Positions 5,116 through 11,611 of a stretch of DNA of 11,611 nt are shown here, in pieces. Under the pieces are notes generated by a model. That model was not told the DNA's origin and did not search any database. It was given only the letters and a program-made list of their open reading frames with translations. The stretch comes from Clostridia bacterium. Lineage in GTDB: Bacteria > Bacillota > Clostridia > Oscillospirales > Acutalibacteraceae. The translations under genes were made by a program, and so were the position numbers. Location of the stretch: positions 1 through 11,611 of the forward strand of contig CAAGGN010000156.1 in the NCBI GenBank assembly GCA_900769375.1, given 5' to 3'. Within the stretch, counting starts at the first letter, position 1; every line of letters starts with the position of its first letter.

Positions 5116-6657
5116 TTATATCTTCCAAGCAATCTCAAATGTATTTATATCATTTGTAAGATATATTTTATCAATCATAAAATCAATTATTTGCCGTTTT
5201 TCTTCGGTGTTAAGGTCAATGTATTTAATACCCTTGCTAATGCTTTCTTTGAGTGTTAAATTGTGTTTTAAAAAGATTTCCAAAGTACCTGATGAACTTA
5301 ATGCAACCTGTTGTCTATATTCTAATTCATCAATTTCAGTTTGTAATCTTATAACGGTGTTTTTTATTGCCTTTTTACCTTTTTCATCATCACCAAATGA
5401 ACTAACGAGTTCATCAAGTTTTGCCTGTTTGATTTTTATTTCTTCGTTGGCTTTATAAGCGATTTTAACTCTTTCTTGCCATAGTCCGTGTAGGTTGTCA
5501 AGTTGCTTTTGTATTTCTTCGCCAACCGTTTCCTGTAACACCCAAAAATTGATATTATTAAACTTTTCTTTACAAGTGTGTAAACTACGATTTCCGTAAC
5601 AGTCAAGATACGGTCTGCCGTTTGTACTTTGACTATAAGATTTAATTGCATAACCACAAGATTTGCATTTTAATTTTCCACCAAGTTCTTCCAATAGTCC
5701 TGCGGTGTTGTTTCGTGTGAATTGTTGATTTTCTGCAAGTCGCTCTTGAACACTTACATAATTGATACTTGGTATAAAGCCTTCAAAATTAGTTAAATAA
5801 ACACTTTGTTCTTCCATAGTGGTATATGAACGGATATTTGCATTTCCAACCTTTTTACCTATGATATGGGCAGTTCTTGTGCCATCCCATTCTTCTTCAC
5901 TATTTAGGAACTTGATTTTCCGCTTTTTAAAGTATTTATAAAGCACTTTGTCCGCTTTAACATAGATTGGATTCTGCAAGATTTTTGATACTGTTACACT
6001 ATCAAAAACATCTCTTTTGTGTGGCTTGTAACCTCTTTCGTTTAAGTTCCTTGCAACTTGCCCCAAGGTGCATTGTTCAACACCGTAATAAAGTGCGAAC
6101 ATTAACTCAACTGCTTCAATTTCTTCGGGTATGGGTATTAGTGTAGGTTTTTTGTCTTCATTTCTGCCATTCTTGAAACCAAAGGGAGCAGGACCACCCG
6201 CCCAACTGCCTGTTGTGGCGGTGCGGTAGTAATAATTGTCCTTAACTCGTTTTTGTATGTTCTTTCGTTCCATTTCGGCAAATATGGCAAGGAAACCCAT
6301 AGTAGCAGCACCCATAGGTGTACTTGTTTCAAAGTCTTGCTCTGCACTTACAAAACTGCAGTTGTTTTTATCCATTATTTCATATAGTTTATAAAAGTCA
6401 ACGATATTTCTGCTTATACGGTCTAATTTATAAACTATAACTTTTCCAATCTTGCCAAGTTCAATATCATTTATAAGTCTTTTAAGGTCAGGTCTATCGG
6501 TGTTCTTTCCGCTAAAACCTTTATCTTTGTAAATAATTGCAAGTGGTTTTTCATCATCACTCAACTTGCTTTTACACTTGTCAATCTGACCTTCGATACT
6601 TAGACTTTCTTTTTTGTCTACACTCTGCCTTGCATAAATTGCCGTTTGTTTTGTCAT
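5116..6657 (-). CDS. Large serine recombinase (integrase/excisionase of the element)
   Basis: The protein has 513 residues from the ATG at 6657 (MTKQTAIYARQSVDKKESLS). An AAAAGGA lies 12 nt upstream; the TTG 33 nt further upstream has no ribosome site. The resolvase domain spans about 4-140: YARQS gives catalytic Ser12, and it contains KLDRISRN (77-84), typical of the active-site Arg region, and FAEMERKNIQKR at the start of the long helix. The Recombinase domain spans about 155-260. A zinc ribbon follows with Cys 331, 334, 353 and 362, then a coiled-coil rich C-terminus with a hydrophobic end. The length is at the short end for large serine integrases. It lies at the right end of the element and reads inward from attR, as expected for the enzyme that cut and joined these att sites. 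It may need a directionality factor to excise. Confidence 0.95.
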   Translation of the reverse strand: MTKQTAIYARQSVDKKESLSIEGQIDKCKSKLSDDEKPLAIIYKDKGFSGKNTDRPDLKRLINDIELGKIGKVIVYKLDRISRNIVDFYKLYEIMDKNNCSFVSAEQDFETSTPMGAATMGFLAIFAEMERKNIQKRVKDNYYYRTATTGSWAGGPAPFGFKNGRNEDKKPTLIPIPEEIEAVELMFALYYGVEQCTLGQVARNLNERGYKPHKRDVFDSVTVSKILQNPIYVKADKVLYKYFKKRKIKFLNSEEEWDGTRTAHIIGKKVGNANIRSYTTMEEQSVYLTNFEGFIPSINYVSVQERLAENQQFTRNNTAGLLEELGGKLKCKSCGYAIKSYSQSTNGRPYLDCYGNRSLHTCKEKFNNINFWVLQETVGEEIQKQLDNLHGLWQERVKIAYKANEEIKIKQAKLDELVSSFGDDEKGKKAIKNTVIRLQTEIDELEYRQQVALSSSGTLEIFLKHNLTLKESISKGIKYIDLNTEEKRQIIDFMIDKIYLTNDINTFEIAWKI

Positions 6658-6768
6658 TGTCTTTGTCCGTCCTTTTGTTGATAGATTCAAGTAATCTTAT
6701 GTATAACATTATTTTTTCATCTTGAGATAGGTTTCTAAATGTATGTGTTATCATACTACACTATACTC

Positions 6769-6797
6769 ATTATAGCACAATGATATTCATTTGTCAT
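6769..6797 (-). promoter_or_regulatory. Promoter of the serine recombinase, abutting the attR half-site
   Basis: On the minus strand ATGACA (6792-6797) is followed after 17 nt by a perfect TATAAT (6769-6774). The -35 box shares base 6797 with the 20-bp half-site (6797-6816). Recombinase bound at the att half-site would therefore be next to its own promoter, and autoregulation is plausible. The leader to the start codon is about 105 nt. Confidence 0.65.
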
Positions 6798-6830
6798 TAC
6801 TTTTATATCTATTGTATCTACCGACCACTG
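6797..6830. other. attR: right recombination site
   Basis: This is the element half-site at 6797-6816, the TC core at 6817-6818 and host deacetylase sequence beyond it. Together with attL it predicts an empty site reading ...CCAAGCTG-TC-TACCGACC... on the plus strand. Confidence 0.8.
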
Positions 6831-7439
6831 TATCGGGTACATTTTGTTCTCCTCTGTGGCCTCAACAACTGCGTTATCATAGTCCCCATAGGGTGGGCGG
6901 AAAAGGGTAGGGCGGACCCCTGTGACCTTCTCGATTTTATCGTTGCAGGAATCAAGCTCATTTTTCATAGCTTCCTTAGAAAGTTGAGTCATATAAGGGT
7001 GGGTATTAGAGTGATTGTGCACCTGATGACCCGCATCGTGAAGTTGTTTTACCGATTCGGGATATTTATCCACCCAACTGCCAACAACGAAAAACGTGGC
7101 AGGAACATCATACTCTTTGAGTATATCGATAAGCTGTTCGGTATCATCATTCCCCCAAGCCGCATCGAAACTGATTGCCACCTGTTTTTTATCGGTTTCT
7201 ACGCAGTAAATCGGCAGCTTTCTATCGCTGTTTGCCATAGTAATCCCCGCGCCCACGCAGGTAAAGGTAAGTACCACCGCCATCACAAGACAGAGCATAA
7301 TCTGCTTTTTCGTTACCACAAATATTTTCATATATAAACACTATCCTTTCATCCCTATTAGTAGGATATTAGGATGGGCTTGTATAATATGTATATATAT
7401 TAAAATATAAAATTAACAAAACTTTTACAGTTTAAAGCA

Positions 7440-7468
7440 TTGACAATAGGGCTATTAGGTGGTATAAT
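7440..7468 (+). promoter_or_regulatory. Consensus sigma-A promoter of the ilv operon
   Basis: A perfect TTGACA (7440-7445), a 17-nt spacer and a perfect TATAAT (7463-7468). Transcription would start near 7475 and run into the T-box leader. Confidence 0.9.
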
Positions 7469-7499
7469 AACACAAATTATAATTTCAAACGCATTGATG

Positions 7500-7754
7500 T
7501 GGAATATTAAGCAAAGAATTTTGCCGTTAAGAGAGGTGTCGGTGGGTGCGAGACATCGGGTAAGTCTTGCCGAACTCACCACGGAGCGGTTGCGCTGAAA
7601 TTTTAGTAGGTGCAAACGGGCACTCCCGTAACAGAGTTAAGGTGTATTGGCACCAAAGGGCGTTCTATGAACGAAAAAGAGTGGTACCGCGGAAGTTATA
7701 TTTGATTTTAACGCTTTCGTCTCTTTGCTTAGGGCTTAGAGATGGAGCGTTTTT
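7500..7754 (+). promoter_or_regulatory. T-box leader, probable tRNA-Leu (CUC) specifier
   Basis: The leader has the stem I features AGAGAG followed by a hairpin GGTGTC/GACATC (7535-7556) whose loop holds GGTGGGTGCGA. Then comes GAA-CTC-ACC-AC-GGAGC, in which CTC (7575-7577) occupies the specifier position. The T-box proper, GTGGTACCGCGG, is at 7681-7692; its TGGT would pair with an ACCA tRNA end, fitting tRNA-Leu. The terminator is AACGCT...TCTCT (7710-7724) with AGAGA...AGCGTT (7738-7751) plus a short T-run. In the usual mechanism uncharged tRNA binds and prevents termination, raising ilv expression when the amino acid is short. A CUC specifier on an ilv operon is known from Bacillus ilv-leu. 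The codon assignment rests on pattern and was not folded. Confidence 0.9.
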
Positions 7755-7774
7755 GCTTTACTTGGAGGTAAATT

Positions 7775-9475
7775 ATGAAATTAGAGCAAGTATCGGGTTC
7801 CCGTATTATTATTGAAACCTTGATAGAGCAGGGCGTAACCGACGTCTTCGGTTATCCCGGCGGTCAGGTTCTTAATATTTATGATGAACTCTATAAGGCA
7901 TCGGATAGGATTAACCACTATCTCGCCGCTCACGAGCAGGGCGCCGCCCATGCGGCAGACGGTTACTCGAGAGCAACGGGCAAGGTAGGCGTGGTTATTG
8001 CTACCTCCGGTCCCGGAGCTACGAATCTTGTTACGGGTATAGCAACGGCTATGCTTGATTCTATTCCTATGGTTGCAATAACGGGAAACGTTCCGACTTC
8101 CCTTATCGGTAAGGATAGTTTTCAGGAGATTAATATTACGGGCGTAACCCTTCCCATAACCAAGCATAATTATTTCGTAAGCGACGTTAATGAGCTTGCC
8201 GATACCATACGCGAGGCATTTATGATTGCAAAATCGGGAAGACCGGGCCCCGTGCTTATTGATATTCCAAAGGATGTTCAGATTGCTCTTTGCGATTTTG
8301 AAAGCCAAGGGGTTGTGCCCTTTGCCGAGCAGAAGAAAGCAAGTGACGAGGATATCGATAAAGCGGTGGAACTTATCAATAAATCCAAAAGACCTTATAT
8401 CTATATTGGCGGCGGCGCCGCGGGCGCTGGAATGACCGAGGATATTAAGGCCTTGGCAGAAAAGATTGACGGATTTATCGGTTGTACCTTTATGGGACTT
8501 TCGGCGATTCCTAATTCCTACCCTCGATTTTTAGGAATGCAGGGTATGCACGGGCAGTATGCTTCCTCTATGGCTAATAAAGAAGCCGATTTGATTATCG
8601 GTATCGGCGTTCGTTTCAGCGATAGAGCGACAGGCAACACCCAAAAATACGCCAAGGGCGCAAAAATCGTCCAGCTTGATACCGACCTTTCGGAAATCAA
8701 TAAGAACGTTAAGGTTTCGGCAGGTGTTATCGGCGATATAGTTGATTCTCTGAAGCGAATTTTAGAGCGGGTAAATACCATCGAAAATAAAGAGTGGAAT
8801 AAAACCGTAAATGCCCTTAAACTTCGCGGCAACGAAATCAGAGAAGAAGCCGAAAAGAAGGCGGGGGATATTTTAACTCCCAAAAAGGTCTTTGACGTTA
8901 TAAATGCAGTTAAGGATGAAAATACCGTAATTGCTACCGACGTAGGTCAGCACCAGATGTGGACCGCACAGTATGTTGATTTCGAAAGAACTCGCAGATT
9001 TGCTTCAAGCGGCGGTCTTGGTACTATGGGTTACGGCCTCGGCGCCGCCATAGGAGCGCAGGTAGGTAGCGGTGACCGCACCGTGCTTATAACGGGTGAC
9101 GGCAGTTTCGGTATGAACTTAAATGAACTTGCTACTGCAGTTACATATAATACCCCCGTTGTTACGGTTATTATGAACAATGGCGTTCTGGGTATGGTTA
9201 GACAGTGGCAAACCCTTTTCTACGGCAAGAGATATTCAAATACTACTCTCGGCAGAAAGACCGATTTCGTAAAACTTGCGGATGCTTTTGGTCTTCCCGC
9301 TGAACGGGTTTCCACCAAGGAAGAATTTGAAGCCGCATTTAAGAGGGCTATGAGTCACGATGGACCGTATCTTATAGATACCCTAATCGGTATGGATGAA
9401 TTCGTTCTTCCTATGTTGCCACCCGGCGGCTCCATAGATGATATGATTACTTCGGTTGAGGAGGCGAGCGAATGA
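7775..9475 (+). CDS. ilvB: Acetolactate synthase, large (catalytic) subunit
   Basis: The protein has 566 residues, the usual length. The ATG follows GGAGG (7764-7768). It catalyses the ThDP-dependent condensation of two pyruvates to acetolactate, or of pyruvate with 2-oxobutyrate, the first common step for valine, leucine and isoleucine. The N-terminal ThDP domain has YPGGQVLNIYD and the catalytic Glu54 in HEQGAAHAADGYSRATGK, followed by TSGPGATNLVTGIATA. The middle FAD-type domain has FLGMQGMHGQYASSMA and GVRFSDRATG. The C-terminal domain has the ThDP/Mg motif GDG (441-443) to NN (468-469) and the VLGMVRQWQ loop typical of the biosynthetic, not catabolic, enzyme. The stop overlaps the ilvN start by 4 nt (ATGA), and expression is under the T-box. 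Confidence 0.97.
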   Translation: MKLEQVSGSRIIIETLIEQGVTDVFGYPGGQVLNIYDELYKASDRINHYLAAHEQGAAHAADGYSRATGKVGVVIATSGPGATNLVTGIATAMLDSIPMVAITGNVPTSLIGKDSFQEINITGVTLPITKHNYFVSDVNELADTIREAFMIAKSGRPGPVLIDIPKDVQIALCDFESQGVVPFAEQKKASDEDIDKAVELINKSKRPYIYIGGGAAGAGMTEDIKALAEKIDGFIGCTFMGLSAIPNSYPRFLGMQGMHGQYASSMANKEADLIIGIGVRFSDRATGNTQKYAKGAKIVQLDTDLSEINKNVKVSAGVIGDIVDSLKRILERVNTIENKEWNKTVNALKLRGNEIREEAEKKAGDILTPKKVFDVINAVKDENTVIATDVGQHQMWTAQYVDFERTRRFASSGGLGTMGYGLGAAIGAQVGSGDRTVLITGDGSFGMNLNELATAVTYNTPVVTVIMNNGVLGMVRQWQTLFYGKRYSNTTLGRKTDFVKLADAFGLPAERVSTKEEFEAAFKRAMSHDGPYLIDTLIGMDEFVLPMLPPGGSIDDMITSVEEASE

Positions 9476-9963
9476 ACAGATTTGTAATAGCGGCCTTGGT
9501 TGAAAATAAGTACGGCGTACTTACAAGGGTTTCGGGCCTATTTATGCGAAGGGGATTTAACATTGACTCCCTTACGGTTGGCGCCACCGATAACCCTGCA
9601 TATTCCCGAATTACCATTACTGTTTCGGGTGATGATTACCTAAGAGAGCAGCTTATTAACCAACTCAAAAAACTCCACAATGTTAAAAATGTGGAACTTC
9701 TTGACGATAAGCAGAGCGTTGAGCGAGAATTGATGCTCGTCAAGGTTAAGAATAGCCCCGAAAACAGAGGAGAGGTTATGGCGGCTTCTGAAATTTACAG
9801 AGCCAAGATTATTGACTACAACCCCAAAACCCTTTGCGTTGAGGTTACGGGCGAGCCCTCGAAAATCGACGCCTTTATCGATGTTGTAAAACCCCTCGGC
9901 ATTATTGAACTTTGTAGAACAGGTGTTGTGGCTCTCGAAAGAAACCGCAGTATCACTGAATAA
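9472..9963 (+). CDS. ilvN: Acetolactate synthase, small regulatory subunit
   Basis: The protein has 163 residues, typical of the short bacterial form. The start codon lies in the ATGA overlap with ilvB, with GAGGAGG just upstream inside ilvB, so translation is coupled. The N-terminal ACT domain (about 3-75) has the signature VENKYGVLTRVSGLFMRRGFNIDSLTVG and binds the feedback inhibitor valine in this family. The C-terminal half (about 80-160, ELMLVKV, then EVTGEPSKIDAFIDVVKPLGIIELCRTG) is the ALS small-subunit C domain. It activates and stabilises the large subunit and confers feedback control. Nothing is unusual. The gene symbol ilvH is used for the same protein in some genomes. Confidence 0.96.
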   Translation: MNRFVIAALVENKYGVLTRVSGLFMRRGFNIDSLTVGATDNPAYSRITITVSGDDYLREQLINQLKKLHNVKNVELLDDKQSVERELMLVKVKNSPENRGEVMAASEIYRAKIIDYNPKTLCVEVTGEPSKIDAFIDVVKPLGIIELCRTGVVALERNRSITE

Positions 9964-9994
9964 AAATTAAAAGAAAATTTAAGGAGATATTATT

Positions 9995-11011
9995 ATGCAG
10001 AACATTTATTATCAGCAGGATTGTAATTTAGCCAAATTAAACGGTAAAACCGTTGCTATTATCGGTTACGGCTCTCAGGGTCACGCTCACGCTTTAAACC
10101 TTAAGGATTCAGGCGTTGATGTTATCGTTGGTCTTTATGAGGGCTCAAAGAGCTGGGCAAAGGCAGAAGCGCAGGGTCTTAAGGTTATGACCGCTGCCGA
10201 AGCTGCTAAAAATGCCGATATCATTATGATTCTTATCAATGATGAAAAACAGGCAAAACTTTATAAAGAGAGCATTGAGCCCAACTTAACCGAGGGTAAA
10301 ACCCTGGCTTTTGCTCACGGCTTTAATATCCACTTCGGTTGCATTAAGCCCCCCAAGAATGTAAATGTTATTATGATTGCCCCCAAGGGCCCCGGTCACA
10401 CTGTTCGCAGTGAGTATCAGGTTGGCAAGGGCGTTCCTTGTCTTGTTGCAGTTCATCAGGATGCAACGGGTGACGCATTAGAAATTGGCTTGGCTTACGC
10501 TCTCGGTATCGGCGGCGCTCGCGCAGGTGTTCTTGAAACCACCTTCCGCACCGAAACCGAAACCGACCTTTTCGGTGAGCAGGCAGTTCTTTGCGGCGGT
10601 GTTTGCGCTCTTATGCAGGCAGGTTTTGAAACCCTTACCGAAGCAGGTTATGACCCCCGTAACGCTTACTTTGAGTGTATCCACGAAATGAAGCTTATCG
10701 TTGACCTTATTTATCAGAGCGGCTTTGAAGGTATGCGTTATTCCATTTCCAATACCGCTGAATACGGTGACTACATAACAGGACCCAAGATTATCACCGA
10801 GGAAACCAAGAAGGCAATGAAGAAGGTTCTTTCCGATATTCAGGACGGTACCTTTGCAAAAGATTTCTTGCTTGATATGTCTGATGCAGGCAGTCAGGTA
10901 CACTTTAACGCTATGAGAAAGATTGCGGCTGAACATCCCGCCGAAACCGTTGGTAAGGATATCCGCAAGCTTTATAGCTGGAGCGATGAGGATAAACTTA
11001 TCAATAACTAA
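9995..11011 (+). CDS. ilvC: Ketol-acid reductoisomerase, class I
   Basis: The protein has 338 residues, the short class I form. The ATG follows AAGGAG (9981-9986), 31 nt after ilvN. It converts acetolactate or acetohydroxybutyrate to the dihydroxy acid, using Mg and a nicotinamide cofactor. The Rossmann motif GYGSQGHAHA is at 24-33. The cofactor-specificity loop reads GLYEGSKSW (46-54), in which Tyr48 stands where many family members have Arg. The catalytic Lys lies in APKGPGH (about 131), and the Mg ligands Asp191 and Glu195 are in TDLFGEQ. Glu227 and Glu231 and the SNTAEYGD segment complete the knotted C-terminal domain. Codon use is strongly biased towards frequent codons, consistent with high expression. 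ilvD follows after 25 nt. Confidence 0.97.
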   Translation: MQNIYYQQDCNLAKLNGKTVAIIGYGSQGHAHALNLKDSGVDVIVGLYEGSKSWAKAEAQGLKVMTAAEAAKNADIIMILINDEKQAKLYKESIEPNLTEGKTLAFAHGFNIHFGCIKPPKNVNVIMIAPKGPGHTVRSEYQVGKGVPCLVAVHQDATGDALEIGLAYALGIGGARAGVLETTFRTETETDLFGEQAVLCGGVCALMQAGFETLTEAGYDPRNAYFECIHEMKLIVDLIYQSGFEGMRYSISNTAEYGDYITGPKIITEETKKAMKKVLSDIQDGTFAKDFLLDMSDAGSQVHFNAMRKIAAEHPAETVGKDIRKLYSWSDEDKLINN

Positions 11012-11036
11012 TCATTAACTTTTAGGTGAAAACACT

Positions 11037-11611
11037 ATGATAAAAGAAAAAATCGTTGACGGTTTTCAGAATGCTCCCCATAGAAGTTTGTATCACGCTT
11101 TAGGTCTTACAAAAGAGGAGCAGTCAAGACCTTTAATCGGTATTGTAAGTTCATATAATGAAATTGTGCCAGGGCATATGAATCTTGATAAAATCGTTGA
11201 TGCCGTAAAACTTGGCGTTGCAATGGCAGGGGGAACACCTATCGTTTTCCCCGCAATTGCCGTTTGTGACGGTATCGCTATGGGTCATACGGGTATGAAA
11301 TATTCCCTTATTACCCGAGATATTATCGCCGATTCTACCGAGGCCATGGCTATGGCTCACGGCTTCGACGGACTCGTTATGGTACCTAACTGCGATAAGA
11401 ATGTGCCCGGTCTTTTAATGGCCGCTGCCCGACTCAATATACCCACCGTTTTTGTAAGCGGCGGACCTATGCTTGCGGGTAGGGTTGACGGTAAGAAGAC
11501 CAGTTTATCAAGTATGTTTGAAGCGGTAGGCGCATATAAAGCGGGTAAAATCGACGAGGAAAAACTTTGCGTTTGTGAAGAAAATACCTGTCCTACCTGT
11601 GGCTCTTGCTC
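11037..11611 (+). CDS. ilvD: Dihydroxy-acid dehydratase (3' end beyond window)
   Basis: The ATG at 11037 follows AGGTGA (11024-11029), 25 nt after ilvC. About 191 codons are visible of an enzyme that is usually about 555 residues. It dehydrates the product of IlvC to the 2-oxo acid, the shared third step to valine and isoleucine. The visible motifs are SRPLIGIVSSYNEIVPGHMN, AVCDGIAMGHTGMKYSL with the Mg-binding region, VPNCDKNVPG with one iron-sulfur cluster Cys, and CPTCGSC at the edge with the next cluster Cys residues. Start and reading frame are unambiguous. The catalytic C-terminal part is not in the window. Confidence 0.96.
   Translation, partial: MIKEKIVDGFQNAPHRSLYHALGLTKEEQSRPLIGIVSSYNEIVPGHMNLDKIVDAVKLGVAMAGGTPIVFPAIAVCDGIAMGHTGMKYSLITRDIIADSTEAMAMAHGFDGLVMVPNCDKNVPGLLMAAARLNIPTVFVSGGPMLAGRVDGKKTSLSSMFEAVGAYKAGKIDEEKLCVCEENTCPTCGSC

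Larger units (their letters stand above)
1441..6816. mobile_element. Integrative mobilizable element (serine recombinase, MobV) of about 5.4 kb
   Basis: The borders are defined by the split deacetylase gene and by inverted half-sites. The left end is TC then AACATTAGATACAAAAGTAA (1443-1462). The right end is TTACTTTTATATCTATTGTA (6797-6816) then TC (6817-6818). The first, reverse-complemented, matches the second at 17 of 20 positions. The content from the left is: pentanucleotide tract, DUF6291-like, DUF3970-like, lipoprotein, 36-aa ORF, oriT-like hairpin, MobV relaxase, 55-aa ORF, large serine recombinase. There are no structural phage genes, replication gene or mating-pair genes, so transfer would depend on a helper. 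The pairing of a large serine recombinase with a Mob/Pre relaxase and a GA core recalls Tn4451/Tn4453 (TnpX, TnpZ). Base composition is visibly more AT-rich than the ilv region. Confidence 0.88.
6756..7331 (-). pseudogene. 5' fragment of an interrupted PdaB-like polysaccharide deacetylase
   Basis: The ATG at 7331 follows GAAAGGA. Residues 10-33 form a membrane anchor or signal segment. The NodB-type domain then shows SFDAAWGNDDT (54-64, with the catalytic/metal Asp), HSNTH (107-111, metal-binding His) and RPPYG (145-149). It reaches QWSVD at 168-172, where host sequence ends. The frame then runs 19 codons into the element and stops at 6756-6758, so the truncated product lacks the WSVDSxDW completion and the catalytic His of LFHND. 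It is probably inactive. The motif spacing (FDAAWGNDDT, FFVVGSWVDKYPE) is that of spore-associated PdaA/PdaB-like enzymes that deacetylate peptidoglycan or polysaccharide outside the membrane. The intact form would be 251 residues, in line with the usual size of about 250. It is transcribed divergently from the ilv operon. Confidence 0.92.

Noticed and set aside
1441..6816. Prophage
   Set aside because: There are no capsid, tail, terminase, lysis or repressor genes. Relaxase plus recombinase fits a mobilizable element.
6780..7337. Plus-strand reading frame opposite the deacetylase 5' fragment
   Set aside because: It mirrors a clearly recognisable minus-strand gene, has no ribosome site, and its translation has no family features.
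7369..7420. Sigma-G-type promoter upstream of the deacetylase 5' fragment
   Set aside because: CATATTA fits a -10 of the CATNNTA form, but no matching -35 lies at the right distance, and the region is too AT-rich for a meaningful match.
7551..7558. ATC in the leader as an isoleucine specifier
   Set aside because: It falls in the 3' arm of the apical hairpin (GGTGTC/GACATC). The GAA-NNN-ACC-GGAGC context instead marks CTC at 7575.

Overview
The window looks like a Firmicutes chromosome, most likely a gut-type Clostridia (Oscillospirales-like). The reasons are AGGAGG-type ribosome binding sites, sigma-A promoters, a T-box leader in front of the branched-chain amino acid genes, a PdaB-like spore-type polysaccharide deacetylase, and intrinsic terminators throughout. 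The host genes on the right are moderately GC-rich. Most of the middle is clearly AT-rich, which fits a transferred element.

Layout. Bases 1-197 hold the end of an unrecognised membrane protein. Bases 245-327 hold a 7-nt periodic repeat around a small hairpin. Bases 340-1202 hold a fic cassette lying between two diverged copies of the 3' end of a polysaccharide deacetylase gene. Bases 1441-6816 are an integrative mobilizable element of about 5.4 kb. It carries a large serine recombinase, a short MobV relaxase next to a long oriT-like hairpin, a lipoprotein cargo gene, DUF6291-like and DUF3970-like proteins, two further small ORFs, and an unexplained pentanucleotide-periodic tract. From 6817 rightwards the host resumes with the 5' part of the interrupted deacetylase (minus strand). 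Divergent from it is the ilvB-ilvN-ilvC-ilvD operon (plus strand; ilvD is cut by the window edge), led by a consensus promoter and a T-box with a probable leucine (CUC) specifier.

The main result is that the element splits the deacetylase gene precisely. Joining base 1440 to base 6817, which keeps one TC core, restores an open frame of 251 codons and the family motif QWSVDSLDW across the joint. The joined element ends would form an attP with two 20-bp half-sites matching at 17 of 20 positions around a TC/GA dinucleotide. Because relatives of this gene act in sporulation, the layout resembles the intervening elements of sporulation genes (skin in sigK, SP-beta in spsM). Regulated excision is an inference, not something the sequence shows. 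A second layer of remodelling, the fic cassette with its own copy of the deacetylase 3' end, sits at the other end of the same gene.

The ilv genes encode the common steps of valine and isoleucine synthesis and supply the leucine precursor. The leader probably reads charging of tRNA-Leu.
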